Assembly: GCA_944391565.1 (NCBI GenBank)
Contig: CALXUB010000020.1
Coordinates: 1-53,324 of the forward strand
Length of the DNA: 53,324 nucleotides
Source: an uncultured Alphaproteobacteria bacterium
GTDB taxonomy: Bacteria; Pseudomonadota; Alphaproteobacteria; CAAHEQ01; UBA3637
Direction of reading: 5' to 3'
Shown: piece after piece, positions 26,884 through 35,982 of the stretch
How the letters are laid out: every line of letters starts with the position of its first letter
Numbering within the stretch: the stretch's first letter is position 1
The notes under the pieces: generated by a model
Database searches by the model: none
Seen by the model: the letters and a program-made list of their open reading frames with translations, nothing else
Told to the model about the DNA's origin: nothing
Made by a program: the position numbers and the translations under genes

Positions 26884-27585
26884 ATGCTGACAATGATTTT
26901 AATTGGTTTTGCCGCCGGATTGTGTGTTCCTTTTGTTGCCAGTCGTTTCGGTAAATATCTGCCGTCAGATCCCGGCACGGCTTTGTCACAAATGTGGCAT
27001 CGACCGCGTTTTCCAAAGGGATTGTCAGCGACACATCGGCTTCGGTTCCGTCAGATGTGGACAAAGTTGGGGATGATCAGTCTGCTTTGGGGCGGTATTT
27101 CGGCAGGTGCAGCCGCTTTGATAGGGATTTATTTTCCCCCGTCGGCGCATGTTTGGTTGATGTTTTTTTGGCTGATTTTGGCTGTTTTGACGGCTATTGA
27201 TGAACGCTACTTTTTGTTGCCTGATGTTTTGACCATTCCATTGCTGCTATTGGGCTTGGCTTACAGTTTATGGGGAAACGGCATTCCTATTGAGACCAGT
27301 TTGGCCGGTGCTTTATATGGCTATTTGCTGCCATCTGTTTCAGTTTTGATTGTGTCGCCTTTTTTAAAGGATAGTTTTGGCGGTGGCGATGTGAAAATGC
27401 TGGCAGCGTTGGGGGCTTGGTTTGGTATGATACCTTTAAGTGTTTTATTGTTGATTTCCGTTGTTTCCTTTGTGCTTTGGGCCGTTTTTACAAAACAGCG
27501 CGCCGGTGCTTACGGACCTCATTTAGCTTTGGCGGCAATGATAACGTTATTTTTGGTGCAGATGAAAGCTTTGACTTTTTTGTAA
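26884..27585 (+). CDS. Prepilin peptidase (A24), without the N-terminal zinc/methylase portion
   Basis: A 233-residue polytopic membrane aspartyl protease that cleaves type IV prepilin leaders. The two catalytic aspartates are Asp106 (TAIDERYFLLPD) and Asp169 (FGGGDVKMLAALGAW). The family's cytosolic N-terminal CxxC zinc loop is not present, so methylation of the new N-terminus may not occur. No pilus assembly genes are adjacent. A likely substrate is the prepilin-like protein at 11805-14006. It is divergent from gpmI and followed by rodZ. Confidence 0.9.
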   Translation: MLTMILIGFAAGLCVPFVASRFGKYLPSDPGTALSQMWHRPRFPKGLSATHRLRFRQMWTKLGMISLLWGGISAGAAALIGIYFPPSAHVWLMFFWLILAVLTAIDERYFLLPDVLTIPLLLLGLAYSLWGNGIPIETSLAGALYGYLLPSVSVLIVSPFLKDSFGGGDVKMLAALGAWFGMIPLSVLLLISVVSFVLWAVFTKQRAGAYGPHLALAAMITLFLVQMKALTFL

Positions 27586-27641
27586 AAAAAGGTTGAAACA
27601 CGAATTATTTTTCTGTAGCATAGGGGAAAAAGGATAAAGCA

Positions 27642-28493
27642 ATGGCTAGAACAAAGAAAATCAAAACGGAAACGCCGGAACAAATGACCGAAATCGTCCA
27701 AGAAGAACAGACCGTCGGTCTTGTTCTTAAAACGGCACGCAATAAACGTAAACGGGATATCCAGCGGATTGCCGATAAGTTGCGTATTCGTGTGCAGTAT
27801 TTGGAAGCTTTGGAAAACAGCGATTATACGGCTTATCCGGGACAGGTTTATGCCATTGGTTTTTTAAAATCGTATGCTGAGTTTTTGGGGCTTGATGTTG
27901 ACGCTCTGGTGGAACGGTACAAAAAAGAAACGGCATTTTTAGAACCGGCGCCGTTGATTATGCCCATTCCGGAGCGACAGGTTTTATTTCCACATCCTCG
28001 TTTAATTTTTGGGGGGCTTTTTTTGGTTCTGTTGGTGTGGGGGGTGTGGTATTTTTGGACTTATCCCGCTCAGCAAACACCTGCTTTGCCGCCCATAGTT
28101 GAAGAAGAAACTTTGGCTTTAACGCCTGGTGTTCCCGATGTCGCTCCGGTATCGGAGCCATCGCCCGAAAATCAAGAAGTGCCTTTACTATCTGAACCGG
28201 TGGAAGAAATTGTTGAACGCCGGCAGGAACCGGTGCCGCCACGTGTGGAGATTGTTGCAACACAGGAAGTTTGGTTGGAAATCAGTGAGGAAGATACAAT
28301 TATCCTCAGTAAAATCTTAAAACCCGGTGAGCACTATGAAGTTCCTTCCGATGCTTCTCAAATGCTTTTGAAAACCGGGAATGCCGGCGGTATGGAAATT
28401 TGGGTTGATGGCCAAAAATTGAAAGCTTTGGGTCCTGTTGGTGCTGTTCGGTCGAATATTTCGCTGGATCCTGAAAAACTGAAAAATCGTTAG
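27642..28493 (+). CDS. rodZ: RodZ-like cell-shape protein
   Basis: A 283-residue protein: a helix-turn-helix domain of the HTH_25 type (about 24-95, VGLVLKTARNKRKRDIQRIAD), one transmembrane helix (about 120-140), a Pro/Glu-rich periplasmic linker and a DUF4115 domain (about 205-275, EVWLEISEEDTIILSK). RodZ links MreB to the membrane; mreB is not in the window. An AAGGA site precedes the ATG. Confidence 0.9.
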   Translation: MARTKKIKTETPEQMTEIVQEEQTVGLVLKTARNKRKRDIQRIADKLRIRVQYLEALENSDYTAYPGQVYAIGFLKSYAEFLGLDVDALVERYKKETAFLEPAPLIMPIPERQVLFPHPRLIFGGLFLVLLVWGVWYFWTYPAQQTPALPPIVEEETLALTPGVPDVAPVSEPSPENQEVPLLSEPVEEIVERRQEPVPPRVEIVATQEVWLEISEEDTIILSKILKPGEHYEVPSDASQMLLKTGNAGGMEIWVDGQKLKALGPVGAVRSNISLDPEKLKNR

Positions 28494-28513
28494 CGATTTG
28501 TGAACAATTTGCT

Positions 28514-28542
28514 ATTCGGGCGGTTTTCTGCCCGAATATTTT
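28514..28542 (+). terminator. Intrinsic terminator after rodZ
   Basis: An 8-bp stem (ATTCGGGC at 28514-28521, GCCCGAAT at 28530-28537) is followed by ATTTTT. It isolates rodZ from prfA. Confidence 0.8.
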
Positions 28543-28562
28543 TAACTGTAAAGTGAGGAAAC

Positions 28563-29642
28563 ATGAGTTTTGAAATGAGATTAGAAACGATTTTAGAGCG
28601 ATATGATGAATTATCCGCACTGTTGTCTTCGGAAACAGAGGGTGCTGAAATCGTGAAGTTGTCCAAGGAACAAAGTCAGCTGGAAGATATTGTGACAGTC
28701 GGTCGTTTATGGAAGAAAACGCTGCAGGATATGCATGAAGCCGAAGCTTTAATGCATGATCCCGGTGCCGACGCGGATATGAAAGCTCTTGCAAGTGAAG
28801 AATATTACGCGTTGAAAGAACAGCTTCCCCAATTGGAACAACAAGTGAAGGTTCTTCTTTTGCCAAAAGACGAGGCCGATGCCAAAAACGTGATTTTGGA
28901 AGTACGGGCCGGTACGGGCGGTGAGGAAGCTGCTTTGTTTGCGGCTGATTTGTATCGTATGTATGAACGGTATGCCGCTTTCCGCGGATGGAAGTTTGAA
29001 CCGATGGAGTTGAATGAAACCGGACTTGGCGGATATAAAGAAGCGATTGCTCGGATTGCCGGTAATGCCGTGTTTGCCAGCTTAAAATTTGAATCGGGCG
29101 TGCATCGTGTTCAGCGTGTTCCCGAAACAGAATCGTCCGGACGGGTTCATACCTCAGCCGCAACGGTTGCCGTTTTACCCGAAGCAGATGAGGTAGATGT
29201 TCATATTGATGAAGAAAAAGACATTCAAATGGATGCTTTTCGTTCTTCGGGCGCCGGTGGTCAGCATGTGAACAAAACATCCAGTGCGGTTCGATTGACG
29301 CACATTCCGACGGGCATTGTCGTGGAATGTCAGGAAGAACGGTCTCAGTTTAAAAACAGAGATAAAGCCATGGCACGACTTCGGGCTAAATTGTATGAAA
29401 TCCAGCGGGAAAAAATTGCTTCTGAGGAATCAGCTAATCGTAAAACACAGGTTGGCTCCGGGGATCGGTCGGAACGCATTCGGACTTATAATTATCCTCA
29501 AGGTCGTGTGACGGATCATCGTATCAATATGACAGTTTATGAACTGGATCAGGTGGTGAATGGTGAAGGACTCGATAAGTTTATCAAAGCATTGATTGAA
29601 GAAGACCAGTTGGAAAAACTGGCTCAGTTTGAAAATGGATAA
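28563..29642 (+). CDS. prfA: Peptide chain release factor 1
   Basis: A 359-residue class I release factor for UAA/UAG. The codon-recognition region has [22 protein letters not shown], with PxT (PET) rather than the SPF of RF2, and the peptidyl-hydrolysis motif is [18 protein letters not shown] site precedes the ATG. It is followed by and overlaps prmC, the methyltransferase that modifies its GGQ glutamine. Confidence 0.97.
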   Translation: MSFEMRLETILERYDELSALLSSETEGAEIVKLSKEQSQLEDIVTVGRLWKKTLQDMHEAEALMHDPGADADMKALASEEYYALKEQLPQLEQQVKVLLLPKDEADAKNVILEVRAGTGGEEAALFAADLYRMYERYAAFRGWKFEPMELNETGLGGYKEAIARIAGNAVFASLKFESGVHRVQRVPETESSGRVHTSAATVAVLPEADEVDVHIDEEKDIQMDAFRSSGAGGQHVNKTSSAVRLTHIPTGIVVECQEERSQFKNRDKAMARLRAKLYEIQREKIASEESANRKTQVGSGDRSERIRTYNYPQGRVTDHRINMTVYELDQVVNGEGLDKFIKALIEEDQLEKLAQFENG

Positions 29643-30429
29643 TCGGGAACGGCAACGTGAAACAGCTCGCCTGTTGGAGGGTTTTTCCGATACACCGGCT
29701 TTGGATGCGCGATTTTTAGTTGAGGAAGCTCGGGATGAAACGGAATTAGCTTCATTTGTTCGGCGTCGTCAAGACGGGGAGCCTGTTTTTAAAATTTTAG
29801 GCCATCGAGGTTTTTGGTCGTTGGATTTGAAAGTTTCACGCGATACATTAGACCCTCGACCCGATTCGGAAACTGTGATCGAAACGGTGCTTCGCCTTAT
29901 TCCGGATAGGAAAAAGGCACTTCGTTTTTTAGATCTGGGCACCGGAAGCGGATGTCTGCTGCTGGCTTTACTGAGCGAATACACAAATGCCGAAGGGGTT
30001 GGCATAGATGCCTCAGCGGCAGCTCTTAAAGTTGCTGCTGAAAACGGATTGACTTTTCCGCAAGCTTCTTTTGTGCATAAAGACTGGAACGATCCGAATT
30101 GGACGGATGGATTAGGTCTCTTTGATGTTATTGTTTCCAATCCTCCTTATATTCCGACCGCGGAAATCGAGCTCTTGGAACGGGAGGTCAAGGTATATGA
30201 TCCGCTTGAGGCTCTGGATGGTGGTCAAGACGGATTAGATGCTTATCGACGTTTGATACAAACGGCACCGACTTTATTAAAAAAAGAAGGACTTTTGGTT
30301 TTTGAAATCGGTAAAGGACAAGAAAAAGAAGTGTCAAAATTGGCGGAGCTTAAAGGACTCGAACCGGTCACCTTTACACGAGATTTAGCCGGAATTATGC
30401 GCTGTTTGGTTTTTCGTTTTTCCGATTAG
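29635..30429 (+). CDS. prmC: Release factor glutamine methyltransferase
   Basis: A 264-residue SAM methyltransferase that methylates the GGQ glutamine of release factors. It has the SAM motif [14 protein letters not shown] and the substrate-binding NPPY ([12 protein letters not shown]). I use ATG 29635, which overlaps the prfA stop by 8 bases and implies translational coupling; an upstream in-frame TTG at 29596 is a poorer choice. The 3' end overlaps the convergent small gene by 4 bases. Confidence 0.94.
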   Translation: MDNRERQRETARLLEGFSDTPALDARFLVEEARDETELASFVRRRQDGEPVFKILGHRGFWSLDLKVSRDTLDPRPDSETVIETVLRLIPDRKKALRFLDLGTGSGCLLLALLSEYTNAEGVGIDASAAALKVAAENGLTFPQASFVHKDWNDPNWTDGLGLFDVIVSNPPYIPTAEIELLEREVKVYDPLEALDGGQDGLDAYRRLIQTAPTLLKKEGLLVFEIGKGQEKEVSKLAELKGLEPVTFTRDLAGIMRCLVFRFSD

Positions 30430-30635
30430 AAAGAAACTTTTTTTTGAATTTCGTTTAAAACAAAAACACGAAGTGCACTGGACAAGTTTGTTGTTCGTCG
30501 GGCATCAATATCTGCAATTAAGGATGTTAATGAAACTTGCCGGGTCAAGGCAATTTCTTTTAATGCTTCCCAAAACGCATCTTCCAGTGAAACGCTGGTT
30601 GGATGTCCTTGAATGACAAGGGAATGCTTTTTCAT
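30426..30635 (-). CDS. Ribbon-helix-helix protein (RHH_4-like)
   Basis: A 69-residue protein with SLVIQGHPTSVSLEDAFWEALKEIA followed by LTSLIADID, the pattern of alphaproteobacterial ribbon-helix-helix domain proteins (RHH_4). Probable DNA-binding dimer, target unknown. Its ATG overlaps the sspB stop (ATGA), so the two are co-translated. Confidence 0.82.
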   Translation of the reverse strand: MKKHSLVIQGHPTSVSLEDAFWEALKEIALTRQVSLTSLIADIDARRTTNLSSALRVFVLNEIQKKVSF

Positions 30636-31060
30636 TTTTTGTCTCGCAACGCAGCCAAATCAATGACTTGCGCCGTTTGTTCGGGAGCTGTTTCGGCAAC
30701 GGTTTCCGTATCGGCTTGAGGCTGAAACTGTAATGCAAACTGTGCCGACGGATCGGCAAACGCCGTTAAGGCAGAAAAGGGAACAACCAGTCGCCAAAAC
30801 TGACCGTTAAAGCTTAAATCAACGGAGAAAGCTTTGTCATTGACAGTTAAGTTTTCAAATTGGTGCTGCAACACAATCGTCATTTCATCAGGATAGCGTT
30901 GTTTTAAAAAATCTGGTATATCAACGTCTTTTTTATTTGTTCTGAATGTAATGTAGAAATGTGTCGGTGGCTCAAGACCGTTGTCGGCGGTATCCGATAA
31001 GATGTGACGCACAGCGTTTAAAAACGCATCACTAATCACTTTTTGATAATCAATAGCCAT
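30632..31060 (-). CDS. sspB: ClpXP adaptor SspB (alphaproteobacterial type)
   Basis: A 142-residue adaptor that delivers ssrA-tagged proteins to ClpXP. The folded part (about 1-110) has the family's THFYITFRTNKKDVDIPDFLKQRYPDEMTIVLQHQFENL. An Ala/Glu/Gln linker leads to a C-terminal ClpX-binding tail AQVIDLAALRDKK. A GAGGGGG site lies upstream. The tmRNA gene, source of the tag it recognises, ends about 20 bases upstream on the same strand. Confidence 0.93.
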   Translation of the reverse strand: MAIDYQKVISDAFLNAVRHILSDTADNGLEPPTHFYITFRTNKKDVDIPDFLKQRYPDEMTIVLQHQFENLTVNDKAFSVDLSFNGQFWRLVVPFSALTAFADPSAQFALQFQPQADTETVAETAPEQTAQVIDLAALRDKK

Positions 31061-31079
31061 ATCCCCCTCGTTCAGTTAA

Positions 31080-31372
31080 ACGGAGCTTTTCTGTTGCTGG
31101 GGAAAGCTCCAACCCCACCTTAAGTTCTCATCACTCAAGGAATTGAAAGGTTGCTATGCAGCTTACGCGGCAACAGCAACAGGAGCGAAATTATCATTCG
31201 CATTTAACAATTTAGCCCGATAACGGCGGTACAATGCCGGATACAAGAAAAAGCCTTTACTACGCGTGTCGAACCTATTTCACCCCCGTCATGGTGGAGG
31301 TGTCGGGTACCGCCCCCGAGTCCACTACGCCTATTTCGCTTCCCGTTTAGTATCATAGCCGGTTGCCCGGCA
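31080..31372 (-). ncRNA. ssrA: Circularly permuted two-piece tmRNA
   Basis: Minus strand. The acceptor piece comes first and ends in acceptor strand CACCTCC, discriminator A, and an encoded CCA (31302 down to 31292). After four bases (TGAC) the coding piece begins at 31287 with GGGGGTG, which pairs with CACCTCC allowing one G-U, followed by GGTTCGACA. The tag frame is 31201-31163: GCG AAT GAT AAT TTC GCT CCT GTT GCT GTT GCC GCG TAA, giving ANDNFAPVAVAA and stop. A 3' stem (31082-31089 with 31103-31110) probably marks the end. The permuted order is the known alphaproteobacterial form. Both ends of the range are estimates. Confidence 0.93.
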
Positions 31373-31378
31373 AAAGGC

Positions 31379-31407
31379 AGTATAAAGGATAATCTGCTTA
31401 AAATCAA
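31379..31407 (-). promoter_or_regulatory. Promoter of ssrA
   Basis: On the minus strand TTGATT (31407-31402) and TATACT (31384-31379) are 17 bp apart. The predicted start lies about 7 bases further, just before the first stem of the acceptor piece. Confidence 0.8.
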
Positions 31408-31425
31408 GTAGAAAAGCTTTCTTTT

Positions 31426-31812
31426 CTATCGTGTGTTTTGCAGCTTCAGTCGAGCACATGTCGCGCTGTGGCATTTGCTCAATACAACAGGCAGCTGGCG
31501 TGTCAGTTTATAAGTTGAACCGACAATCGGCATTTGATTGTCTCTTTTCCCCAGGGCTGTTTGAATGGTGAAGCGGACACCGTCACAACACAAAGGAACA
31601 AAAACTGGTTCTTTTAACAAAGGTAGTGTTTCCGCTTTCGGTGTATATTTAGGTCTCGGGCGAGAAGTACGTTGTTTGGGTGTTATTTTCTTTTTACAGC
31701 AAACAACAACCGGCGCTTTGGTCGGGGTTGCCGCACGAGTTAATAAAGGAGCACCCGTGAATGCGGCAGTCAATAGAACGGTTGTTGAGATTTTGTTAAA
31801 AAAAACGGACAA
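31426..31812 (-). CDS. Small exported protein of unknown function
   Basis: A 128-residue protein with a likely signal peptide (about 1-28, ending TRAAT), a Lys/Arg/Pro-rich middle and two Cys pairs (VCCKKK, PLCCDG) plus CHSATC near the end. I do not recognise the family. The start is TTG at 31812, supported by AGGGAA just upstream; the first in-frame ATG is far inside. It lies directly upstream of the ssrA promoter on the same strand. Confidence 0.65.
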   Translation of the reverse strand: MSVFFNKISTTVLLTAAFTGAPLLTRAATPTKAPVVVCCKKKITPKQRTSRPRPKYTPKAETLPLLKEPVFVPLCCDGVRFTIQTALGKRDNQMPIVGSTYKLTRQLPVVLSKCHSATCARLKLQNTR

Positions 31813-31907
31813 TTTATTCCCTGTTTATTAAATAATATATAAAGATTACCATAAAAAAAGCAAAAAGTCAAATTTGGCTCGTCAACTGACTTTTCATCAG
31901 GTAAAGC

Positions 31908-31936
31908 TTGACACATTGTCATAAAGTTCATAAAAT
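31908..31936 (+). promoter_or_regulatory. Promoter of proS
   Basis: TTGACA (31908-31913) and TAAAAT (31931-31936) with a 17-bp spacer, 30 bases before the proS ATG. Confidence 0.8.
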
Positions 31937-31965
31937 TATTTTCCAAAAAATGAAAGGAAAGGAAA

Positions 31966-33483
31966 ATGACTTTACAAAATACACGTTCGACGAATTATCC
32001 TGAGTGGTATCAAAATGTAATTACAGCAGCTGAAATGGCCGAGCTTTCTGTATCGCCGGGGTGTATGGTCATCAAACCGTGGGGGTATGGTATTTGGGAA
32101 CGGATACAACGTTTGTTGGATGAGAAAATTAAGGAAACAGGGCATGACAACTGTTATTTTCCAATGTTTATTCCGTTAAGTTTTTTTAAGAAAGAAGCTG
32201 AGCATGTCGAGGGATTTGCTAAGGAAATGGCTGTCGTCACGCATTCCAAGTTGGAAAAAAAAGACGGTGAGTTAGTTCCGGGCGGAGAATTGGAAGAACC
32301 TTTGATTGTGCGTCCGACTTCCGAAACAATTATTGCAGATTCTTTTTCAAGATGGGTGAAATCTTATCGTGATTTACCGGTAATGATTAACCAATGGGCG
32401 AATGTGGTTCGTTGGGAAATGCGGCCGCGTGTTTTTTTAAGAACGCGAGAATTCTTGTGGCAAGAAGGTCATACGGCACATGAAACGGTTGAACAAGCCG
32501 AGCAAGAGGCGAGGACAATGCTGGATGTTTATATTGATTTGAGTGAGAATTGTTTAGCCATTCCGGTTATTCCCGGTAAAAAGCCTGAGCATGAAAAATT
32601 TGCCGGTGCCATCGATACATATACATTTGAACCGATGATGCAGGATGGTCGCGCATTGCAGGCAGGAACTTCTCATAATCTAGGTAAGAATTTTGCTAAA
32701 GCAGCCAATATTCAGTTTCAAAATAAGGAAGGCAAACTGGAATATGCGGCTACGGCTTCGTGGGGTGTTTCCACACGTTTAATCGGCGGTTTGATTATGA
32801 CACATGCCGATGATGAGGGGATGGTTGTTCCGCCGCGTGTTGCGCCTCAGCAAATTATCATTATTCCGCTTTATAAAAACAAAGACAAAATCGATGCCGT
32901 GAAGGCTTATGCCGACAATTTGCAGGCGGCATTAGCCAAACAAACCGCTTTCGGAGAAAAAATCCGAGTGCGTGTGGACCAACGGGGTAAAGAGTCTGTC
33001 GATAAAATGTGGGAATGGACGCGTAAAGGAGCTCCGATTGTCGTTGAAGTCGGTCCCAGGGATATGGAAAAACATTCAGTCTTGGTGCGGACAAGAACAC
33101 ATATTACCGATGAAAACTGGAAAGAATTTGTTGATTTTGATGCTTTTGTGGCATCTGCCGGCGATCGTTTGGAAAACATTCAGCGGGAAATGTTCGATCG
33201 CGCCAAAGAAAGGTTGGATGCTCATGTTCGGACAGATATTACGACGCCAGAAGCTTTTGAAGCCTATTTTGCCAATCAGAACGTTTTTTTGGAACGAACT
33301 GACGTTCCGACCGTCGGTTTTGTTCGCGGCAAATGGTCCGGTGATGAAACAAGTCTGGAAAAAATGAAAGAGATGAGAATTACAATCCGCTGTTGTCCGT
33401 TTGACCAATCCGGTACAACAGGGAAATGTCTTTTGACTGGTAAAGATGCGACGTTAGATGTTATTTTCGCGCGGGCTTACTGA
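31966..33483 (+). CDS. proS: Prolyl-tRNA synthetase, archaeal/eukaryotic type
   Basis: A 505-residue class II synthetase. The N-terminal segment (EWYQNVITAAEMAELS...GCMVIKPWGYGIWE), PTSETIIADSFSRWV, RWEMRPRVFLRTREFLWQEGHTAH, and a C-terminal zinc-type domain (CCPF...GKCLLTGKDA) identify the TIGR00408 class, without the editing insertion of E. coli ProS. Most alphaproteobacteria use a different, shorter bacterial ProRS, so horizontal acquisition is likely. An AAAGGAAAGG site precedes the ATG. Confidence 0.95.
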   Translation: MTLQNTRSTNYPEWYQNVITAAEMAELSVSPGCMVIKPWGYGIWERIQRLLDEKIKETGHDNCYFPMFIPLSFFKKEAEHVEGFAKEMAVVTHSKLEKKDGELVPGGELEEPLIVRPTSETIIADSFSRWVKSYRDLPVMINQWANVVRWEMRPRVFLRTREFLWQEGHTAHETVEQAEQEARTMLDVYIDLSENCLAIPVIPGKKPEHEKFAGAIDTYTFEPMMQDGRALQAGTSHNLGKNFAKAANIQFQNKEGKLEYAATASWGVSTRLIGGLIMTHADDEGMVVPPRVAPQQIIIIPLYKNKDKIDAVKAYADNLQAALAKQTAFGEKIRVRVDQRGKESVDKMWEWTRKGAPIVVEVGPRDMEKHSVLVRTRTHITDENWKEFVDFDAFVASAGDRLENIQREMFDRAKERLDAHVRTDITTPEAFEAYFANQNVFLERTDVPTVGFVRGKWSGDETSLEKMKEMRITIRCCPFDQSGTTGKCLLTGKDATLDVIFARAY

Positions 33484-33594
33484 CCTTTTATTGCAAAAAT
33501 GTCAGTTTTATGAAATCACCAAAATGGTATCTTGCCAAACGCGGTAGAGTTTGCTTAACTGATAAATGTGTTTAACATTGAAAGGAAGGAAAAT

Positions 33595-33945
33595 ATGAAA
33601 AAATTATGGATTGTTGCTGTTTTAACCGCTTTGACGATGAGTACGGCCGCTTTTGCACAAGGGGGATTCAAAGGGCCTTCTGCGTTATCGGCAACAACGG
33701 TTAAAGATGCCAAAGAAATGCGTGATGATACCAATGTCATTTTGGTCGGTCGTATCACCAAGTATTTAGGTGGTGAAAATTATCAATTTGAAGATGCTAC
33801 GGGAACGATTACGGTTGAAATTGACGAGGATTTGTGGCGCAATTTAACCGTGACGCCGGAAGACAAAGTGGAAATCCGCGGCGAAGTTGATAAGAGCTGG
33901 ACAAAGTTGGAAATTGACGTTGACAGCATTCAAATCGTAAAATAG
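33595..33945 (+). CDS. Periplasmic OB-fold protein (BOF/YgiW family)
   Basis: A 116-residue protein with a signal peptide (about 1-21, ending TAAFAQ) and a single OB-like domain: NVILVGRITKYLGGENYQFEDATGTITVEID, as in the YgiW/YdeI family of stress-related periplasmic proteins. Start at 33595 has AAAGGAAGG; an in-frame ATG 27 bases earlier has no site. Single-gene unit. Confidence 0.87.
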   Translation: MKKLWIVAVLTALTMSTAAFAQGGFKGPSALSATTVKDAKEMRDDTNVILVGRITKYLGGENYQFEDATGTITVEIDEDLWRNLTVTPEDKVEIRGEVDKSWTKLEIDVDSIQIVK

Positions 33946-33954
33946 TTTTGTTTT

Positions 33955-33982
33955 AAAAAGCCCTCTAAGGAGGGCTTTTTTT
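33955..33982. terminator. Bidirectional intrinsic terminator
   Basis: AAAAAGCCCTC at 33955-33965 pairs with GAGGGCTTTTT at 33970-33980 (loop TAAG), then more T. It serves the OB-fold gene and the convergent SDR gene. Confidence 0.88.
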
Positions 33983-34873
33983 TTAGCTCGTATGTAGTCC
34001 TCCCGTCACGCCGTAGACTTCGGCAGTGGTATAACTGGATTCATCTGAAGCCAATAAAACATAAACACCGGACAGTTCTACCGGTTGTCCTGCACGTTTC
34101 ATAGGCGTTTGCGAACCGAAACCTGGTAATTTTTCTTGAGGTTGTCCGCCGGATATCTGCAAGGGTGTCCAAACCGGTCCCGGTGCGACGCTGTTAACAC
34201 GGATACCTTTCGGGGCCAGTTGTTTTGCCAAAGCTTTAGTAAAAGCGATAATCGCGCTTTTGGTTGCGGCATAATCCAGTAAAATGGCACTTGGCATAAA
34301 AGCTTGAATGGACGTTGTCGTAATAATGCTTGCTCCGGGTTTCAAATATGGCAAAGCGGCTTTCGTCAGCCAAAATAAAGAAAAAACATTGACTTCAAAT
34401 GTTTGTTTCAATTGCTCTGTTGTCAGCTCTTCTATGTTTTCGACAAAGTGCTGTTTTCCGCCGACAAATGTCAAAATATCCAACCCTTCCAGCGCTTTAT
34501 GAGCTTTTTGAACCAATGTTGAAGCAAACTTTTCTTTTCGTAAATCGCCGGGAATAAGAACAGCTTTTCTTCCGGCGGCTTTAATCAGGTTTTGAACTTC
34601 CAATGCATCTTCTTGTTCTTCAGGCAGATATGAAAGGGCGACATCTGCTCCTTCGCGCGCAAAAGCAATGACGGCCGCTCGTCCGATGCCGGAATCGCCG
34701 CCTGTGACAAGAGCTTTTTTCCCAAGCAAACGACCATGGCCGATATAACTTTCTTCACCGCAATCAGGCTTGGGAGTCATTTTTGCACTCAGTCCCGGAT
34801 AGTTTTGAGATTGTTTCGGATATTGTTTGTGATAATATTTTGTTAACGGATTGATTGTTATTGTTTTTTCCAT
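33983..34873 (-). CDS. Short-chain dehydrogenase/reductase (YghA/GsiB-neighbour stress type)
   Basis: A 296-residue NAD(P)-dependent oxidoreductase with an N-terminal extension of about 48 residues typical of the YghA/YdaD group ([21 protein letters not shown]). The cofactor motif is TGGDSGIG (57-64) and the catalytic set Ser188, Tyr201, Lys205 (YAATK). The usual NAG motif is changed to VGG. Substrate unknown; relatives are induced in general stress. Confidence 0.9.
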   Translation of the reverse strand: MEKTITINPLTKYYHKQYPKQSQNYPGLSAKMTPKPDCGEESYIGHGRLLGKKALVTGGDSGIGRAAVIAFAREGADVALSYLPEEQEDALEVQNLIKAAGRKAVLIPGDLRKEKFASTLVQKAHKALEGLDILTFVGGKQHFVENIEELTTEQLKQTFEVNVFSLFWLTKAALPYLKPGASIITTTSIQAFMPSAILLDYAATKSAIIAFTKALAKQLAPKGIRVNSVAPGPVWTPLQISGGQPQEKLPGFGSQTPMKRAGQPVELSGVYVLLASDESSYTTAEVYGVTGGLHTS

Positions 34874-34949
34874 TTTTTTCTCCCTATTGTTTCCCCTCGA
34901 ATAAATAGGTCATTTTCGTAAAAAAGCTATCTTTTTTCAAACAAGCAAC

Positions 34950-34977
34950 TTGCTTGGATCTTTTTTTATGGTATGAT
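34950..34977 (+). promoter_or_regulatory. Promoter
   Basis: TTGCTT (34950-34955) and TATGAT (34972-34977), spacer 16 bp, about 33 bases before the ATG of the following unknown gene. Confidence 0.6.
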
Positions 34978-35009
34978 GCATGCATATGCAATCATTAAAG
35001 GAGGAAAAA

Positions 35010-35876
35010 ATGGCAAAAAAAGCAGTCGTCGGTGAAGAGTATAAAGTCTTGAAACAAAAATCGACACCGAAAAAAATCGCGAAATTCTTGATCTTCGTTT
35101 GGGGTATTTGTGTAATCGTTCCTGCTTTGTATCTGACTTGTACTCAATCGGAAAAAATGAAGGAATTCGTTGTTGTTAAAGCTGTTTATACGGTGAATGA
35201 TGTTTTAAAAACCCAGTATGAATCTTTGACATCGGAGGTGCTGAATGCTGTTAATATCAATCAATACACCTCTAAAATCGAAGTTCCGGAAATTGATTTG
35301 AAACAATTTAACGAGGCTGCCGAAAAAACAAAAAAGGCTGCGGCAACACTGGCTAAATTAGGGATTAAAGATGCCTCTAAAATCGAAGATACAACAGCTG
35401 ATTTGCAGAAAAAATTCAATAATGTGAATGCTCAGTTGCAAAAATCCGCCGATAAAGTGCGCCAGACATTGCAATCGGATATAACGGCAGCTTTGCAAAA
35501 AGAACTGTCCGGCTTTGCCGATGAGCAGGTTCAAAAACAGTTGGGAATCGATCCGGCTGTTTATCAAAGTCTCATTCGTCAGGAATTTGGTCTATTTTCA
35601 ACAGAAAAACAAACAGCGACACATACCATTTATACGGCTTTGGCCGAATCTCAAAAGGGTCTTTTAAACGGTATGCTTGGTTTGTTAGATTCTTATTTCC
35701 AATACGTTGTTTGGGGGATAATGGCCTTGGTTGTCATATTGGGATTGGTGCCGATTGTGATTGTTTGGTGGATTGCCAAAAAACTGTCTGATAACTTTAC
35801 GGAATGCCCCTATTGTCATAAAGTTTTCTTGTCAAAGAAAGCAAAGTTTAACTTATTAAAGCTTTTTAAATCTTGA
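35010..35876 (+). CDS. Unknown two-TM coiled-coil protein with C-terminal zinc-ribbon-like motif
   Basis: A 288-residue protein, not recognised. A transmembrane helix (about 23-44) is followed by a long, probably coiled-coil, Lys/Gln/Ala-rich region (about 75-190), a second transmembrane helix (about 230-256) and a terminal TECPYCHKVF that resembles half a zinc ribbon. Both ends should lie on the same side of the membrane with the coiled coil outside. Start at 35010 has AAAGGAGG. Single-gene unit with its own promoter and terminator. Confidence 0.75.
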   Translation: MAKKAVVGEEYKVLKQKSTPKKIAKFLIFVWGICVIVPALYLTCTQSEKMKEFVVVKAVYTVNDVLKTQYESLTSEVLNAVNINQYTSKIEVPEIDLKQFNEAAEKTKKAAATLAKLGIKDASKIEDTTADLQKKFNNVNAQLQKSADKVRQTLQSDITAALQKELSGFADEQVQKQLGIDPAVYQSLIRQEFGLFSTEKQTATHTIYTALAESQKGLLNGMLGLLDSYFQYVVWGIMALVVILGLVPIVIVWWIAKKLSDNFTECPYCHKVFLSKKAKFNLLKLFKS

Positions 35877-35880
35877 GTTG

Positions 35881-35906
35881 AAACGCGTCTTCGGACGCGT
35901 TTTTTC
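35881..35906 (+). terminator. Intrinsic terminator with TTCG tetraloop
   Basis: AAACGCGTC (35881-35889), loop TTCG, GACGCGTTT (35894-35902) and a T-run. Confidence 0.88.
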
Positions 35907-35982
35907 GGAATATATAGCCGAAAGCAGAGATTGTCTTTTGAAACTTTTCTTTTCATTTATTTAGACAGAAAGGAGAACTTTT

